64,000 nucleotides of DNA from Xanthomonas euroxanthea (GTDB taxonomy: Bacteria > Pseudomonadota > Gammaproteobacteria > Xanthomonadales > Xanthomonadaceae), in NCBI RefSeq assembly GCF_900476395.1, contig NZ_UIHB01000001.1, positions 773,385 through 837,384 of the forward strand. The letters run 5' to 3'. The notes below the pieces were generated by a model. It saw only the letters and a list, made by a program, of their open reading frames with translations. It was not told where the DNA came from and ran no database searches. The position numbers and the translations under genes were made by a program. Positions 16,506 to 26,231 of the stretch are shown here, piece by piece; position 1 is the stretch's first letter; each line of letters begins with the position of its first letter.

Positions 16506-17960
16506 TCAGCCTGCCGCGCAGAAGCCGAACTCGGCCGTCGCACCGGCCGCCAGGGTGCGGTTGAAGTCCACGCCGCTGGCCTTGAGCGTGCTGCCGCTCT
16601 GCGACCAGGTGACGTTCCAGGCATTGTTAACGGTGCCGGTGACCGGCAGCGAGATCGCCCAGGTGCCGCTGGCGGTGCCGGTATTGGTGACCTGCACGCG
16701 ATTGCAGTAGCCGCCGTTCCACTGGCTGTCCACGCTCACCTTGGTGCTGAAGCTGCCGCTGGGTGTCGGCGTCGGTGTCGGTGTCGGTGTTGGCGTGGGG
16801 GTCGGAGTCGGAGTGGGAGTAGGTGCGGGCGTCGGCGTGGTGCTGCTCAGCGTGCCCCACAGCGTCCGCAGCAGCGCCATCTTGTCTTCGCGCACGCTGG
16901 TCCAGTCGTCGCGCAGGATGCCGCCGGTGTCGCCGCTGTTGGGATTCCACGACCAGTAGAAGCCTTCGTTGATGCCCTTGCTGCGCAGGTACTGCACCAG
17001 CGCGTCCTGCCAGACCTTGTCGCGTGCATCGCCTTCGCCGTACTTGCCGCCGAATTCGCCCAGCAGCAGCGCATACGTGCCGGCGAACTGGCCGAAGTGA
17101 CGGTCCCAGATCGCAGGCATGTTGTTGGGGAACGTGCTGTCGTTGAAGTACGCCTGCGCGTACACGTCCGGCCCGTACACATGCGGTGCCAGCAGCAGCC
17201 GGTTGGCCGGAATGTTCAACGGGGTGCAGGCCAGCGGCTGCAGATTGCCGCCCCAGAAGATGCCGCCATTGGTCGAGCAGACCGGATTGTCGGTGATGCC
17301 TTCCACCGCGATGATCCATTTGGGCGCCACCGCCAGTACCGCGGCCGAACCGCGCTCGGCGGCCTTGTTCCAGTCGGTGGCCGCGTTGCCGGTGCCCCAG
17401 GTCGCGGCACCGTGCGGTTCGTTCTTCAGGTCCAGGCCGATCACGCTGGGCACGTTCTTGTAGCGGTTGGCGACAAAGCGCAGATCGTCCAGCCACTGCG
17501 CTTCGGAATACGAGCCGGTGTACCAGAGCTCGGAGATGGCAGCGCAGTCGGGGGTGTGGTGATCCAGCAGCACGTACATGCCGCGTGCGTTGAATTCGTT
17601 GATCACCTTGTCCAGGATCTGCAGCGAGCTCAGGCCCTGCAGATCGGCATTGAGGCTGTAGTCGATGCTGGTCGGCATCGTGCTGCTGCGCAGGGTGGCC
17701 GGGCAGAACGGCAGACGCACGGCGTTGAAGCCCAGGCCCTGCATCTGGTTGATCATGTCCTTCCAGTTGCGTGCCCACAGGCCATGCATGACATGGTTGC
17801 CGGTCTCGAAACCGAACACGTTGACGCCCTTGAGCTGGACCACCTTGCCGCTGTCGTCGACGATCTTGTTGTTGCTGATGGAGTAGCTGAAGGCCGGTGC
17901 GGCGGCGAGCGCCAGCGCCGTGGCCAGTGCGAGCGTACGTGCAGTCCTGAAGATGGACAT
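16506..17960 (-). CDS. engXCA: secreted endo-1,4-beta-glucanase (GH5-CBM2)
   Basis: The major extracellular cellulase of xanthomonads, cutting internal beta-1,4 bonds in plant cell-wall cellulose; 484 residues. Order: signal peptide (1 to about 25), GH5 domain (to about 365) with general acid E181 in LKNEPHG and nucleophile E302 in LLGEFGGKYG, a Pro-Thr linker (about 372-402, nearly pure PT repeats), and a C-terminal family 2 cellulose-binding module whose flanking cysteines (GGYCNRVQV and FGFCAAG) fit its usual disulfide. GGAG precedes the ATG at 17960. Length and architecture match EngXCA, a type II secretion substrate. A candidate Clp site lies 79 bases upstream. Confidence 0.95.
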   Translation of the reverse strand: MSIFRTARTLALATALALAAAPAFSYSISNNKIVDDSGKVVQLKGVNVFGFETGNHVMHGLWARNWKDMINQMQGLGFNAVRLPFCPATLRSSTMPTSIDYSLNADLQGLSSLQILDKVINEFNARGMYVLLDHHTPDCAAISELWYTGSYSEAQWLDDLRFVANRYKNVPSVIGLDLKNEPHGAATWGTGNAATDWNKAAERGSAAVLAVAPKWIIAVEGITDNPVCSTNGGIFWGGNLQPLACTPLNIPANRLLLAPHVYGPDVYAQAYFNDSTFPNNMPAIWDRHFGQFAGTYALLLGEFGGKYGEGDARDKVWQDALVQYLRSKGINEGFYWSWNPNSGDTGGILRDDWTSVREDKMALLRTLWGTLSSTTPTPAPTPTPTPTPTPTPTPTPTPTPSGSFSTKVSVDSQWNGGYCNRVQVTNTGTASGTWAISLPVTGTVNNAWNVTWSQSGSTLKASGVDFNRTLAAGATAEFGFCAAG

Positions 17961-18038
17961 GGTGGTCTCCCTAGCGAACCCGGCTCGACACCCGAACCCG
18001 GTGAGGGGGGCATCTTGGTCCGCGGCTGCGCCGTTTGG

Positions 18039-18054
18039 CGTGATCCGGCCCACA
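18039..18054. promoter_or_regulatory. candidate Clp (CRP-like) binding site
   Basis: CGTGATCCGGCCCACA matches the CRP-type consensus TGTGA-N6-TCACA at 8 of 10 positions. It sits 79 bases upstream of the engXCA start, in the gap shared with the divergent SulP gene. Clp is known to activate engXCA in Xanthomonas campestris; that this is the site is inference from sequence and position. Confidence 0.4.
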
Positions 18055-18171
18055 GAAAGGCGCATTGCCGCACCGATCACACGCCGGCTGCGGGCCGGTT
18101 CGCTTTCGCGCACACTATCGCCGTTGTGGCCTGTCCGCAGGCTGTCCTTTCTGTCCCCGGAGTGTCTTCCA

Positions 18172-19659
18172 ATGTCTTTCTTGCGTGCCGAACTGGCGCA
18201 ATGGCGCGCCTCGCCTGCGCGCGAACTGATGGCCGGTGCGGTCGCCACCTTTGCGCTGATTCCCGAAGTGATCGCCTTTGCGTTCGTTGCCGGTGTCGAC
18301 CCGCAGGTGGGGCTGTTCGCGTCGTTCGTGATCGGGATCGTCATCGCGTTCTTCGGCGGGCGCCCGGCGATGATTTCCGCCGCGGCCGGGTCGGTGGCCC
18401 TGGTGGCCGCACCGCTGGTGGCCGCACACGGCTTGCCCTATCTGCTGGCGGCCGGGCTGCTGGCCGGTGCGGTGCAGATCCTGTTCGGCCTGTTGCGGCT
18501 GGGCGTGCTGATGCGCTTTGTCAGCAGCTCGGTGCGCACCGGCTTCGTCAATGCGTTGGCGGTGCTGATCTTTGCCGCGCAGCTGCCACATCTGCAGCAC
18601 GCCAACCTGGCCACCTGGGGCATGTTGGCGTTGGGCCTGCTCATCATCTACGGCCTGCCACGGCTGCCGCTGCCGGGCGTGTCGGCGATTCCGTCGCCGT
18701 TGCTGTGCATCCTGGTGCTGACGCTGCTGGGCTCGGCCCTGCATCTGCCGCTGGAGACGGTGGCCGACCTGGGCAAGCTGCCCGACGCGCTGCCATTCCT
18801 GCAATGGCCGGCGGTGCCGCTGACGCTGGAGACCTTGCGCATCATCGCCTTGCCGGCGCTGGCCATCGCGATGGTGGGGCTGCTCGAATCGCTGATGACC
18901 GCACGCGTGGTGGACGAACTCACCGACACTCCGAGCAACAAGAACCGCGAGTGCACCGGGCTGGGCCTGGCCAACACCGCTGCCAGTCTGTTCGGCGGCA
19001 TCGCCGGCTGCGGCATGATCGGGCAGACCGTGGGCAACGTGAAGTACGGCGGGCGCGGCCGTCTCTCGACCCTGTTCGCCGGCGTGTTCCTGCTGATCCT
19101 GATGGTGCTGCTCAAGCCGTGGGTCTCGCAGGTACCGGTGATCGCCTTGGTGGCGATCATGGTGATGGTCTCGGCCGAGACCTTCGACTGGCGTTCGCTG
19201 CGCACCGTGGTCACCCATCCGCGTACCTCCAGCGTGGTGATGCTGGCCACCGTGGCGGTGACCCTGCTCACCCGCAACCTGGCCGCCGGCGTGGCGGTGG
19301 GCGTGGTGCTGAGCGGTGTGTTCTTCACCTTCAAGGTGGCCGGGCTGCTGCAGATCACGCACAGCGACGGCGACGATGGCGTGCGCACCTACCACGTGCG
19401 CGGGCAGGTGTTCTTCGCCTCGGCCGACGTGTTCATCGACGCCTTCGACGCGCGCCAGGTGCCCGGTCGCGCGGTGGTGATCGATGTCAGCCGCGCGCAT
19501 TTCTGGGACATCACCGCGGTGGCGGCGCTGGACAAGGTGGTACAGCGGCTGCGCCACCATGGGCTGGAGGTCCAGGTCAAAGGCCTGAATGCCGGCAGCC
19601 GGCGGCTGATGCAGGCGCACGCGCTGGGCGACGATGCGCTGGAGTCCGCATTGCCCTGA
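18172..19659 (+). CDS. SulP/SLC26-family anion transporter
   Basis: A 495-residue inner-membrane transporter, probably for sulfate, bicarbonate or an organic anion. About 11-14 hydrophobic segments cover residues 20-385, opening with LMAGAVATFALIPEVIAFAFVAG, where SulP proteins have the conserved first-helix motif; the segment ESLMTARVVDELTDTPSNKNRE followed by GLANTAASLFGGIAGCGMIGQT is the family hallmark in the middle. A STAS domain fills the C-terminal 105 residues (VVIDVSRAHFWDITAVAALD). CGGAG precedes the ATG at 18172. It is divergent from engXCA and shares its upstream region. Substrate is not resolvable from sequence. Confidence 0.9.
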   Translation: MSFLRAELAQWRASPARELMAGAVATFALIPEVIAFAFVAGVDPQVGLFASFVIGIVIAFFGGRPAMISAAAGSVALVAAPLVAAHGLPYLLAAGLLAGAVQILFGLLRLGVLMRFVSSSVRTGFVNALAVLIFAAQLPHLQHANLATWGMLALGLLIIYGLPRLPLPGVSAIPSPLLCILVLTLLGSALHLPLETVADLGKLPDALPFLQWPAVPLTLETLRIIALPALAIAMVGLLESLMTARVVDELTDTPSNKNRECTGLGLANTAASLFGGIAGCGMIGQTVGNVKYGGRGRLSTLFAGVFLLILMVLLKPWVSQVPVIALVAIMVMVSAETFDWRSLRTVVTHPRTSSVVMLATVAVTLLTRNLAAGVAVGVVLSGVFFTFKVAGLLQITHSDGDDGVRTYHVRGQVFFASADVFIDAFDARQVPGRAVVIDVSRAHFWDITAVAALDKVVQRLRHHGLEVQVKGLNAGSRRLMQAHALGDDALESALP

Positions 19660-19888
19660 GCGGCGCAGGGATGCAGGCCTGTCGCGCGCCTGCACATCCG
19701 TGTACGCCGGCTGGCCGTGCGCGGCGGCGGCCGGCGGGCAGACTCAAGTTCGCGCGCGCAGCGCCGATGAACCGGCATCGAGATTGCCGGTAACCCGCCG
19801 TGATGCCAGTGCGTTCCAGTCCGAGAGGTGTGCCCGCGTGCCGTGACCGGCGCTGCGGGCCTGCGTCCGCCCGCGGGATGGTGCGGCA

Positions 19889-20869
19889 ATGACCACGGCA
19901 CCGTTGCTGGAACGCATGGTGGACCTGACCGCCATCCGCGACGCCGATCTGCTCGATCTGAGCCTGTTGCGCACCATGCGCGAGGTCTGCGCGTCCGAGG
20001 AGCTGTCGTTGCTGCGCATCGCCCCGGATGGCCGCACCATGGCCGAGACGCGGCTGCGCGAGGATGGCCGGCTGTCGCTGACGGTGGCCGACATCCACGA
20101 CGCGCACCTGCGCACGCAGTTGGCCGACCTGCACGGGCCGGGCGATGTGGTGCAGTTGCAGCAGGACGGCCGCGCGTTGCTGGTGTATCCGATGATGGAA
20201 GCACGCGGGATCCGCACCTGCCTGCGCGTGGGCGGCACGCGCGCACCCGGCGCCGCCGAGCAGGTGATGCTGCAGGGCTTCGCACGTTTCTTCCAGAATT
20301 ACCGCAGCCTGCTCGACGATGCCCAGCGCGATGCGTTGACCGGCCTGCGCAATCGCAAGACCTTCGACGATGTGATCCTGCGCCTGTTCTCCGGTGGCGC
20401 GGATGCAGCGGCCAGCGAAGGCGTGTGGCTGGGGATCGTGGACATCGACCACTTCAAGCGCGTCAACGACGGCTTCGGCCATCTGTATGGCGACGAGGTG
20501 CTGCTGCTGGTGGCCCAGTTGATGCAGCGCTGCTTCCGTCAGGACGACCTGCTGTTCCGCTTCGGTGGCGAAGAGTTTGTGATCGTGTTGCGCGGAGTGG
20601 ATCGCGACACGGCGGTGGCGTTGTTCGAGCGCTTCCGTGTGGCGGTGGCCGAGCATGTATTTCCGCAGGTCGGCAAGGTCACGCTCAGCGCCGGCATCGT
20701 CGAGCTGACCGACGGCCGGCTGATCAGCCAGTTGCTCGACGAGGCCGACAAGGCGCTGTACTGGGCAAAGCAGCATGGCCGCAACCGCGCCGAGGTCTAC
20801 GCCGAACTGGTGGCCAGCGGGCAGATGCGCCAGGTTGCCCAGCAGGTCGGCAGCGTCGACCTGTTCTGA
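19889..20869 (+). CDS. diguanylate cyclase (GGDEF)
   Basis: A 326-residue soluble cyclase. The N-terminal half (about 1-140) has no clear named domain but resembles a small ligand-binding GAF-like fold. A short linker leads to the GGDEF domain (about 148-310). The catalytic loop is FGGEEFVIVL, the metal-binding strand is VDIDHFKRVNDGFGH, and the DALTGLRNRKTF entry motif is present, so it should be active. No RxxD inhibitory site is evident directly before the GGEEF loop (the sequence there is RQDDLLFRFGGEEF). It lies downstream of the SulP gene and upstream of the M28 peptidase, on the same strand but with gaps of more than 200 bases. Confidence 0.93.
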   Translation: MTTAPLLERMVDLTAIRDADLLDLSLLRTMREVCASEELSLLRIAPDGRTMAETRLREDGRLSLTVADIHDAHLRTQLADLHGPGDVVQLQQDGRALLVYPMMEARGIRTCLRVGGTRAPGAAEQVMLQGFARFFQNYRSLLDDAQRDALTGLRNRKTFDDVILRLFSGGADAAASEGVWLGIVDIDHFKRVNDGFGHLYGDEVLLLVAQLMQRCFRQDDLLFRFGGEEFVIVLRGVDRDTAVALFERFRVAVAEHVFPQVGKVTLSAGIVELTDGRLISQLLDEADKALYWAKQHGRNRAEVYAELVASGQMRQVAQQVGSVDLF

Positions 20870-21141
20870 GACGCATCGGCGTTCGCCGGCGGCAGCGCTG
20901 CAGTGTCGGCCGCCGCGGCATGCGGCGGCTGGACGCCACCCGGCGCCATGACACGCCCGCACAGCGCAGGCCGCGCGTCGGTGGCAGCATCGTCGCATGG
21001 CATCGCCACCTGGCCATGTCGATCAGTGCTGCGTCGCTGCCACTGCACGTCGCCGCGCGCATCGGTTGCCGCCGTGCACACCCGATCGAACGCCGCAGTG
21101 GCTACACTCCAGGGCTGTTCGGACACTACCTGGGTGCTGCA

Positions 21142-22806
21142 GTGAAGCGAGTTGTTACCAAACGCGTTGCAATGGGAATGTTGGCGATGGCGGTCTCGAC
21201 CGCACTGATGGCGGCCACGCCGACCTTCGATGGCGCGCGCATCTCGCGCGACGTCAAGGAGCTGGCCTCCGATGCCTACGAAGGCCGCGGCCCGGCCACT
21301 GCCGGCGAAGAAAAGACCATCGCCTACCTGAGCAAGCAGTTCGCCGCTGCCGGCCTGCAGCCGGGCGGCGATCTGCGCGACGGCAAGCGCGCCTGGACCC
21401 AGGCGGTGCCGCTGCGCCGCGCCGATATCGTCGGCACCCCAACCATCGCCCTGCAGCATGCCGGCAAGCCGCAGGCGCTGACCCAGGGCAAGCAGATCGC
21501 CATCCGCGCCGCGCTGGACGGCTCGTCCAAGGTCGACATCGCCAACGCACCGCTGGTGTTCGTCGGCTACGGCGTCAAGGCGCCGGAGCGCGACTGGGAC
21601 GACTTCAAGGGTGTGGACCTGAAAGGCAAGATCGCGGTGGTGCTGATCAACGACCCGGACTTCGAAACCGGCAAGGGCGCCTTCGACGGCGCCGGCATGA
21701 CCTACTACGGCCGCTGGACCTACAAGTACGAAGAAGGCGCACGCCAGGGCGCGCTCGGCGTGCTGGTGGTGCACGAAACCGCGCCCGCCTCCTACGGCTG
21801 GGACACGGTGGCCAGCTCCAACACCAACACCATGTTCGATGTGGTGCGCGACAACCCGCGCGCCGCGCATCCCACCCTGGAAGGCTGGATCCAGCGCGAC
21901 CTGGCCGCCGACCTGTTCAAGCAGGCCGGGCTGGATTTTGACGCCTTGAAGAAGCAGGCGCAGACGCGCGGCTTCAAGCCGGTCGAACTCAAGGGCCAGG
22001 GGTTGAGCGCCAGCTACCAGGTCAAATCCGATGTGATCACCTCGCACAACGTGGTGGCGCGGCTGGATGGCAGCACGCATCCGGATGAAACGCTGATCTA
22101 CAGCGCGCATTGGGACCACATCGGCGTGGGCAAGCCGGACGCACGTGGCGACACCATCTTCAACGGCGCGCTGGACAACGCCAGCGGCACGGCCGCACTG
22201 CTGGAACTGGCGCGCGGCTTTGCCGCCGGCCCCAAGCCGCAGCGCTCGGTGGTGTTCCTGGCCGTCACCGCCGAAGAAAAGGGCCTGCTGGGCTCGGAGT
22301 TCTACGCCTCCAAGCCGCTGTACCCGCTGGACACCACGGTGGCGGTGATCAACATGGACGGTATGAGCCCGTTCGTGCCGTCGCGCGATTTCGGCATCTA
22401 CGGCACCGCGAAACTCCAGTTGCTCGATCAGCTCAAGACCGTCGCCGGCCAGTGGAAGCTGCGCTACACGCCCGATCCCAAGCCGCAGGCAGGGTACTTC
22501 TTCCGCTCGGATCATTTCTCCTTCGCCAAGCGCGGCGTGCCGGCGCTGTCGTATGCGGCCGGGCAGGATTGGGAAGTGGGCGGCGTGGCCGCTGGCAAGG
22601 CCGCCTCCGACGACTACACCGCCAAGCGCTATCACCAGCAGGGCGATGAGTGGAAGCCGGACTGGACCTTCGCCGGTGCGGCGCGTGACCTGGGCGTGCT
22701 GTACGCGCTGGGCCAGCAGCTGGCCGATTCGCGCCAGTGGCCGAACTGGAGCAACGATTCGGAGTTCCGCGCCACCCGCGATGCCAGCGAGGCGGCGCGC
22801 AAGTAG
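21142..22806 (+). CDS. M28 family zinc aminopeptidase, exported
   Basis: A 554-residue peptidase with a signal peptide at its N terminus and a protease-associated (PA) domain inserted at about residues 120-270, as in M28 enzymes of the Xanthomonas/Caulobacter type. All zinc ligands can be placed: H in SAHWDHIG, bridging D in GALDNASGTAALLELAR, catalytic E and ligand E in TAEEKGLLGSEF, D in INMDGM, and H in RSDHFSFAKRG. The GTG at 21142 is chosen because it gives a basic n-region (KRVVTKR) before the hydrophobic core; an ATG at 21172 is possible. It should remove N-terminal residues from peptides in the periplasm or outside the cell. Confidence 0.9.
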   Translation: MKRVVTKRVAMGMLAMAVSTALMAATPTFDGARISRDVKELASDAYEGRGPATAGEEKTIAYLSKQFAAAGLQPGGDLRDGKRAWTQAVPLRRADIVGTPTIALQHAGKPQALTQGKQIAIRAALDGSSKVDIANAPLVFVGYGVKAPERDWDDFKGVDLKGKIAVVLINDPDFETGKGAFDGAGMTYYGRWTYKYEEGARQGALGVLVVHETAPASYGWDTVASSNTNTMFDVVRDNPRAAHPTLEGWIQRDLAADLFKQAGLDFDALKKQAQTRGFKPVELKGQGLSASYQVKSDVITSHNVVARLDGSTHPDETLIYSAHWDHIGVGKPDARGDTIFNGALDNASGTAALLELARGFAAGPKPQRSVVFLAVTAEEKGLLGSEFYASKPLYPLDTTVAVINMDGMSPFVPSRDFGIYGTAKLQLLDQLKTVAGQWKLRYTPDPKPQAGYFFRSDHFSFAKRGVPALSYAAGQDWEVGGVAAGKAASDDYTAKRYHQQGDEWKPDWTFAGAARDLGVLYALGQQLADSRQWPNWSNDSEFRATRDASEAARK

Positions 22807-23072
22807 GACGACTGATGCGGCGACGGCGCTTCCATCAGCGGCGTCGCTGTTGCCCGATGCGGCATGTGCCCCGTGTGCATGCCGCCATCCGGCTCAAGCC
22901 ACGTGCCCGGTGCTCGGGGGTCTTGTCAGTTGCTTCAAGGCGGTGAGCCTGCGGTTGTCCAGGCAGCCCTGGGTGCCATGCATGCGTCGTTTTGCAAAGC
23001 GGCTGACAAGTGGCCTGGTTCTCAGGCCAATGCCAGCGCACCGGCGTGCTGCGAGGGTGCCAGATCGGCGGT

Positions 23073-23510
23073 TCGCGGGTTGGCTGCAGGGCCCTTGCCC
23101 GCCCACCATCGCAGGACACGCCGCAAGTACGTCCTTGTAGGCTCTGGCGCGGCATCCATGCCACTCAAGGTCCCGCGACGGTGGGCGGGCAAGGACCAGT
23201 CGAGATGGCGGTGTGTGTGGTGCAAGCAGGGCATGGCGTGCGTTGTTCGAATCACGTTGCGTCCGATCAGTGCCCCGTGCAAGCCGAGCGGCAGACAGGC
23301 CTCCAACACGCAACCTGCAAATGTCTCGTCTGCTCACCGCATGTCGAGCAACACGTTTTCAAGAAAACAGCCGACCAACTGCCTGGTGCGGTGTCCTCGC
23401 CGTTCGCGGGACCGTGTGGCGGCATGGAGGCCGCCACCGAGCCCCCAGGGAGGGGTTCACGGCGTGTCCCGCGAGCGGTGAGGGCGCCGCGCCCTCGACT
23501 CGCCAGGCGT
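23073..23510 (-). repeat. composite palindromic repeat, copy C (inverted)
   Basis: Inverse-orientation copy of the element at 5350-5712 and 45915-46282. Module 2 is at about 23090-23196 (GCCCTTGCCCGCCCACCATC ... GGTGGGCGGGCAAGG) and module 1 at about 23393-23490 (TCCTCGCCGTTCGCGGGACC ... GTCCCGCGAGCGGTGAGG). The segment between the modules (23200-23360) is diverged, unlike the two direct copies. Confidence 0.7.
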
Positions 23511-24122
23511 TTGACCTGAGCTTCTGACTGCCTCAAAGCGCGGCACCGACTCGAAAAGCCCGGTCATCGTGAAGCGATCAGTGAGTGCGGAACGCACCGT
23601 CGGTGGCTAGAACCAAGGTCGGCGCGGGCCTACAGCGCTGATTTCGAGATCCCCTGACGCGCGCCTGCCGTCGCAATCCGGTCAGCGTCATCGCCGCGAG
23701 CGCCAGCGCCGGCAGGCTGTCGCTACAACCGATTGCGCCTCCTGGCACATCTATTGCATTTGTCTGACACGACAGCGTGGTTTGACGCCCGTGACGGCAC
23801 GCGTGCCAGACTGCAATCTGTTGGGGTAGCGTTCGGTCGCTGCGGCGTAGTCTGCCGCGCGGTCCTCGTCAGGTGGGGCGAAGACTGCAGCGCGGCCTTC
23901 GTTTCCTTTAACGGTCGATTCTTTAAGATGAGCCGCGGCGTCATCGTCGCAGCCAGGAGAGCTTGTGCATCGGAGTGGTCTTAGAGCTGCTAATTCTGCG
24001 ACGTGGTCGCGCACCGCCGGGCCTGCCCGGACCAGGGTGCATGCGACGGCGGCGCCACGCGTAGCGGGTAGGGATCTTCCGCTTCAGCCCACACTGCCGC
24101 GATCGTGCGGCGGGCAGCCTTG
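23511..24122. other. opgH upstream region, no gene seen
   Basis: 612 bases without a supported gene, directly upstream of opgH. It is less GC-rich than its surroundings around 23740-23940, in keeping with a promoter. No operator can be named. The bases 22807-23072 before the repeat are also empty. Confidence 0.45.
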
Positions 24123-26060
24123 ATGGACGGCACAGTGACTCTTTCCCCCGCACCAACCGATCTTCCCCCCGTTTCCGCCCTCGACGCCGGTCAGCCCACG
24201 CTGCCACCGGAAGCGCCGCTGGCCATGCCCGAGCAATCCCTGCGCGAAGGCCGCCTGCAGGTGCCGCATCAGCGCACCGCGCCAGTCGGCATCGGCTTGC
24301 GGCGTTTCTATCTGATTGGCGGCACCGTCGCCACCACTGCGGTGGCGGTCTGGGTGATGCTGAGCGTGCTGTGGCCCGATGGCCTGAGCGTGCTGGAAGG
24401 CTGCCTGCTCGGCCTGTTCGTGCTGCTGTTTGCCTGGATCGCGATGTCCTTCGCCAGCGCGGTGGCCGGCTTCGTCACCGTGGTGGCGCGCGCCGGACGC
24501 AAGCTCGGCATCGACCCGGACGCTCCGCTGCCGACCCTGCACACGCGCACCGCGTTGCTGATGCCGACCTATAACGAGGACCCGCGCCGGCTGCTCGCCG
24601 GCCTGCAGGCGATCTACGAATCGGTGGCCGAGACCGGCCAGCTGGAGCATTTCGACTTCTTCGTGCTCAGCGACACCACCCGCGAACACATCGGCGCTGC
24701 CGAGGAACTGGTCTACAACGAGCTGTGCGATCGCGTCGGCGGACACGGGCGCATCTTCTACCGCCGCCGCGCCGACAATGCCGCGCGCAAGGCCGGCAAT
24801 GTCGCCGACTGGGTGCGCCGTTTCGGCGGCAACTATCCGCAGATGCTGATCCTGGACGCCGACAGCGTGATGACCGGCGACACCATCGTGCGGCTGGTCG
24901 CCGGCATGGAAAACAATCCGGACGTGGGCCTGATCCAGACCCTGCCGGCGGTGGTCAACGGGCAGACCCTGTTCGCCCGCATGCAGCAGTTCGGCGGGCG
25001 TGTGTACGGGCCGATCATCGCCTTCGGCGTGGCCTGGTGGCATGGCGCCGAGAGCAATTACTGGGGCCACAACGCCATCATCCGCACCCAGGCCTTTGCC
25101 GACCACGCCGGGCTGCCGTCGCTGCGCGGGCGCAAGCCGTTCGGCGGCCATGTGCTCAGCCACGATTTCGTCGAAGCGGCGCTGATGCGGCGCGGCGGCT
25201 GGGCCATGCACATGGTGCCCTACCTGCAGGGCAGCTACGAAGAAGGCCCGCCCACGCTGACCGACCTGTTGATCCGCGACCGCCGCTGGTGCCAGGGCAA
25301 CCTGCAGCATGCCAAGGTGGTCGGCGCCAAGGGCCTGCACTGGGTCAGCCGCATGCACATGCTGATCGGCATCGGGCATTACTTCACCGCGCCGATGTGG
25401 GGCCTGCTGATGCTGATCGGCATCGGCATTCCGCTGGCCGGTGGCGGCATCGACCTGGCCGGCGACCTGCCGTTCTCGCCTGCCCGCTACTGGCATGGCA
25501 GCAGCCAGGGCAATGCGATCTGGATCTTTGTCTGCACCATGTTCGTGCTGCTGGCGCCCAAGTTGCTCGGCTACATCGCGTTGCTGCTCAACCCGCGCGA
25601 ACTGCGTGCCTGCGGCGGCGCGATCCGCGCGCTGCTGAGCATCCTGCTGGAAACCGTGCTGGCGGCCCTGATGGCGCCGGTGGTGATGTACCTGCAGTCG
25701 CGCGGGGTGTTCGAAGTGCTGGCCGGCAAGGATTCGGGGTGGGACGCGCAGGTGCGCGACGACGGCAAGCTGTCGTGGCCGGCGCTGTTGCGCAGCTACG
25801 GCGGGCTGACCGTGTTCGGCCTGTTCATGGGGGCGGTGGCCTATACGGTGTCGCCGTCGCTGGCGGCCTGGATGGCGCCGGTGATCGTGGGCATGGCGGT
25901 ATCGATCCCGGTGGTGGCGTTGACCTCGCTGCGTCGCACCGGCCTGGGCCTGCGCCGCGCCGGCATCTTCTGCATTCCCGAAGAGCTCGATCCGCCCAAG
26001 GTGCTGGTGCGAGCGGCCGAGCTGCGCCGCGCCGCCGCGCTGGAGCCGTCGCTGATCTGA
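24123..26060 (+). CDS. opgH: glucans biosynthesis glucosyltransferase H (HrpM)
   Basis: Inner-membrane glycosyltransferase that builds the beta-glucan backbone of osmoregulated periplasmic glucans; in Xanthomonas the gene is also known as hrpM because mutants lose virulence. 645 residues. Two N-terminal membrane helices (about 60-130) flank the start of a family 2 glycosyltransferase domain with [20 protein letters not shown] (DxD), and the R/QxxRW-type motif [10 protein letters not shown] block of C-terminal membrane helices follows (about 420-610). The ATG at 24123 is used; an upstream start 6 codons earlier is possible. OpgG is not adjacent, unlike enterobacterial opgGH. Confidence 0.94.
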   Translation: MDGTVTLSPAPTDLPPVSALDAGQPTLPPEAPLAMPEQSLREGRLQVPHQRTAPVGIGLRRFYLIGGTVATTAVAVWVMLSVLWPDGLSVLEGCLLGLFVLLFAWIAMSFASAVAGFVTVVARAGRKLGIDPDAPLPTLHTRTALLMPTYNEDPRRLLAGLQAIYESVAETGQLEHFDFFVLSDTTREHIGAAEELVYNELCDRVGGHGRIFYRRRADNAARKAGNVADWVRRFGGNYPQMLILDADSVMTGDTIVRLVAGMENNPDVGLIQTLPAVVNGQTLFARMQQFGGRVYGPIIAFGVAWWHGAESNYWGHNAIIRTQAFADHAGLPSLRGRKPFGGHVLSHDFVEAALMRRGGWAMHMVPYLQGSYEEGPPTLTDLLIRDRRWCQGNLQHAKVVGAKGLHWVSRMHMLIGIGHYFTAPMWGLLMLIGIGIPLAGGGIDLAGDLPFSPARYWHGSSQGNAIWIFVCTMFVLLAPKLLGYIALLLNPRELRACGGAIRALLSILLETVLAALMAPVVMYLQSRGVFEVLAGKDSGWDAQVRDDGKLSWPALLRSYGGLTVFGLFMGAVAYTVSPSLAAWMAPVIVGMAVSIPVVALTSLRRTGLGLRRAGIFCIPEELDPPKVLVRAAELRRAAALEPSLI

Positions 26061-26231
26061 GCGCCTGCCGGGCGCATGGCGGTATGGCAATGCGCAGCGT
26101 GAGCTACCCGCCTGTCCTGCCAGGCAGGCCGCGACAGTGGCGACCCAGGCCACGCGCATGTCGCTTGGCCGCTCCGTGAGCGGCCCGGCCGATGGCGCAA
26201 GGCATAATGCCCAGCCCGCAAGCGGAGCTGG

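Noticed and set aside
17961-18344. N-terminal extension of the cellulase reading frame into the SulP gene
   Set aside because: The ATG at 17960 has a good ribosome site and a signal peptide; the extension is antisense to SulP.
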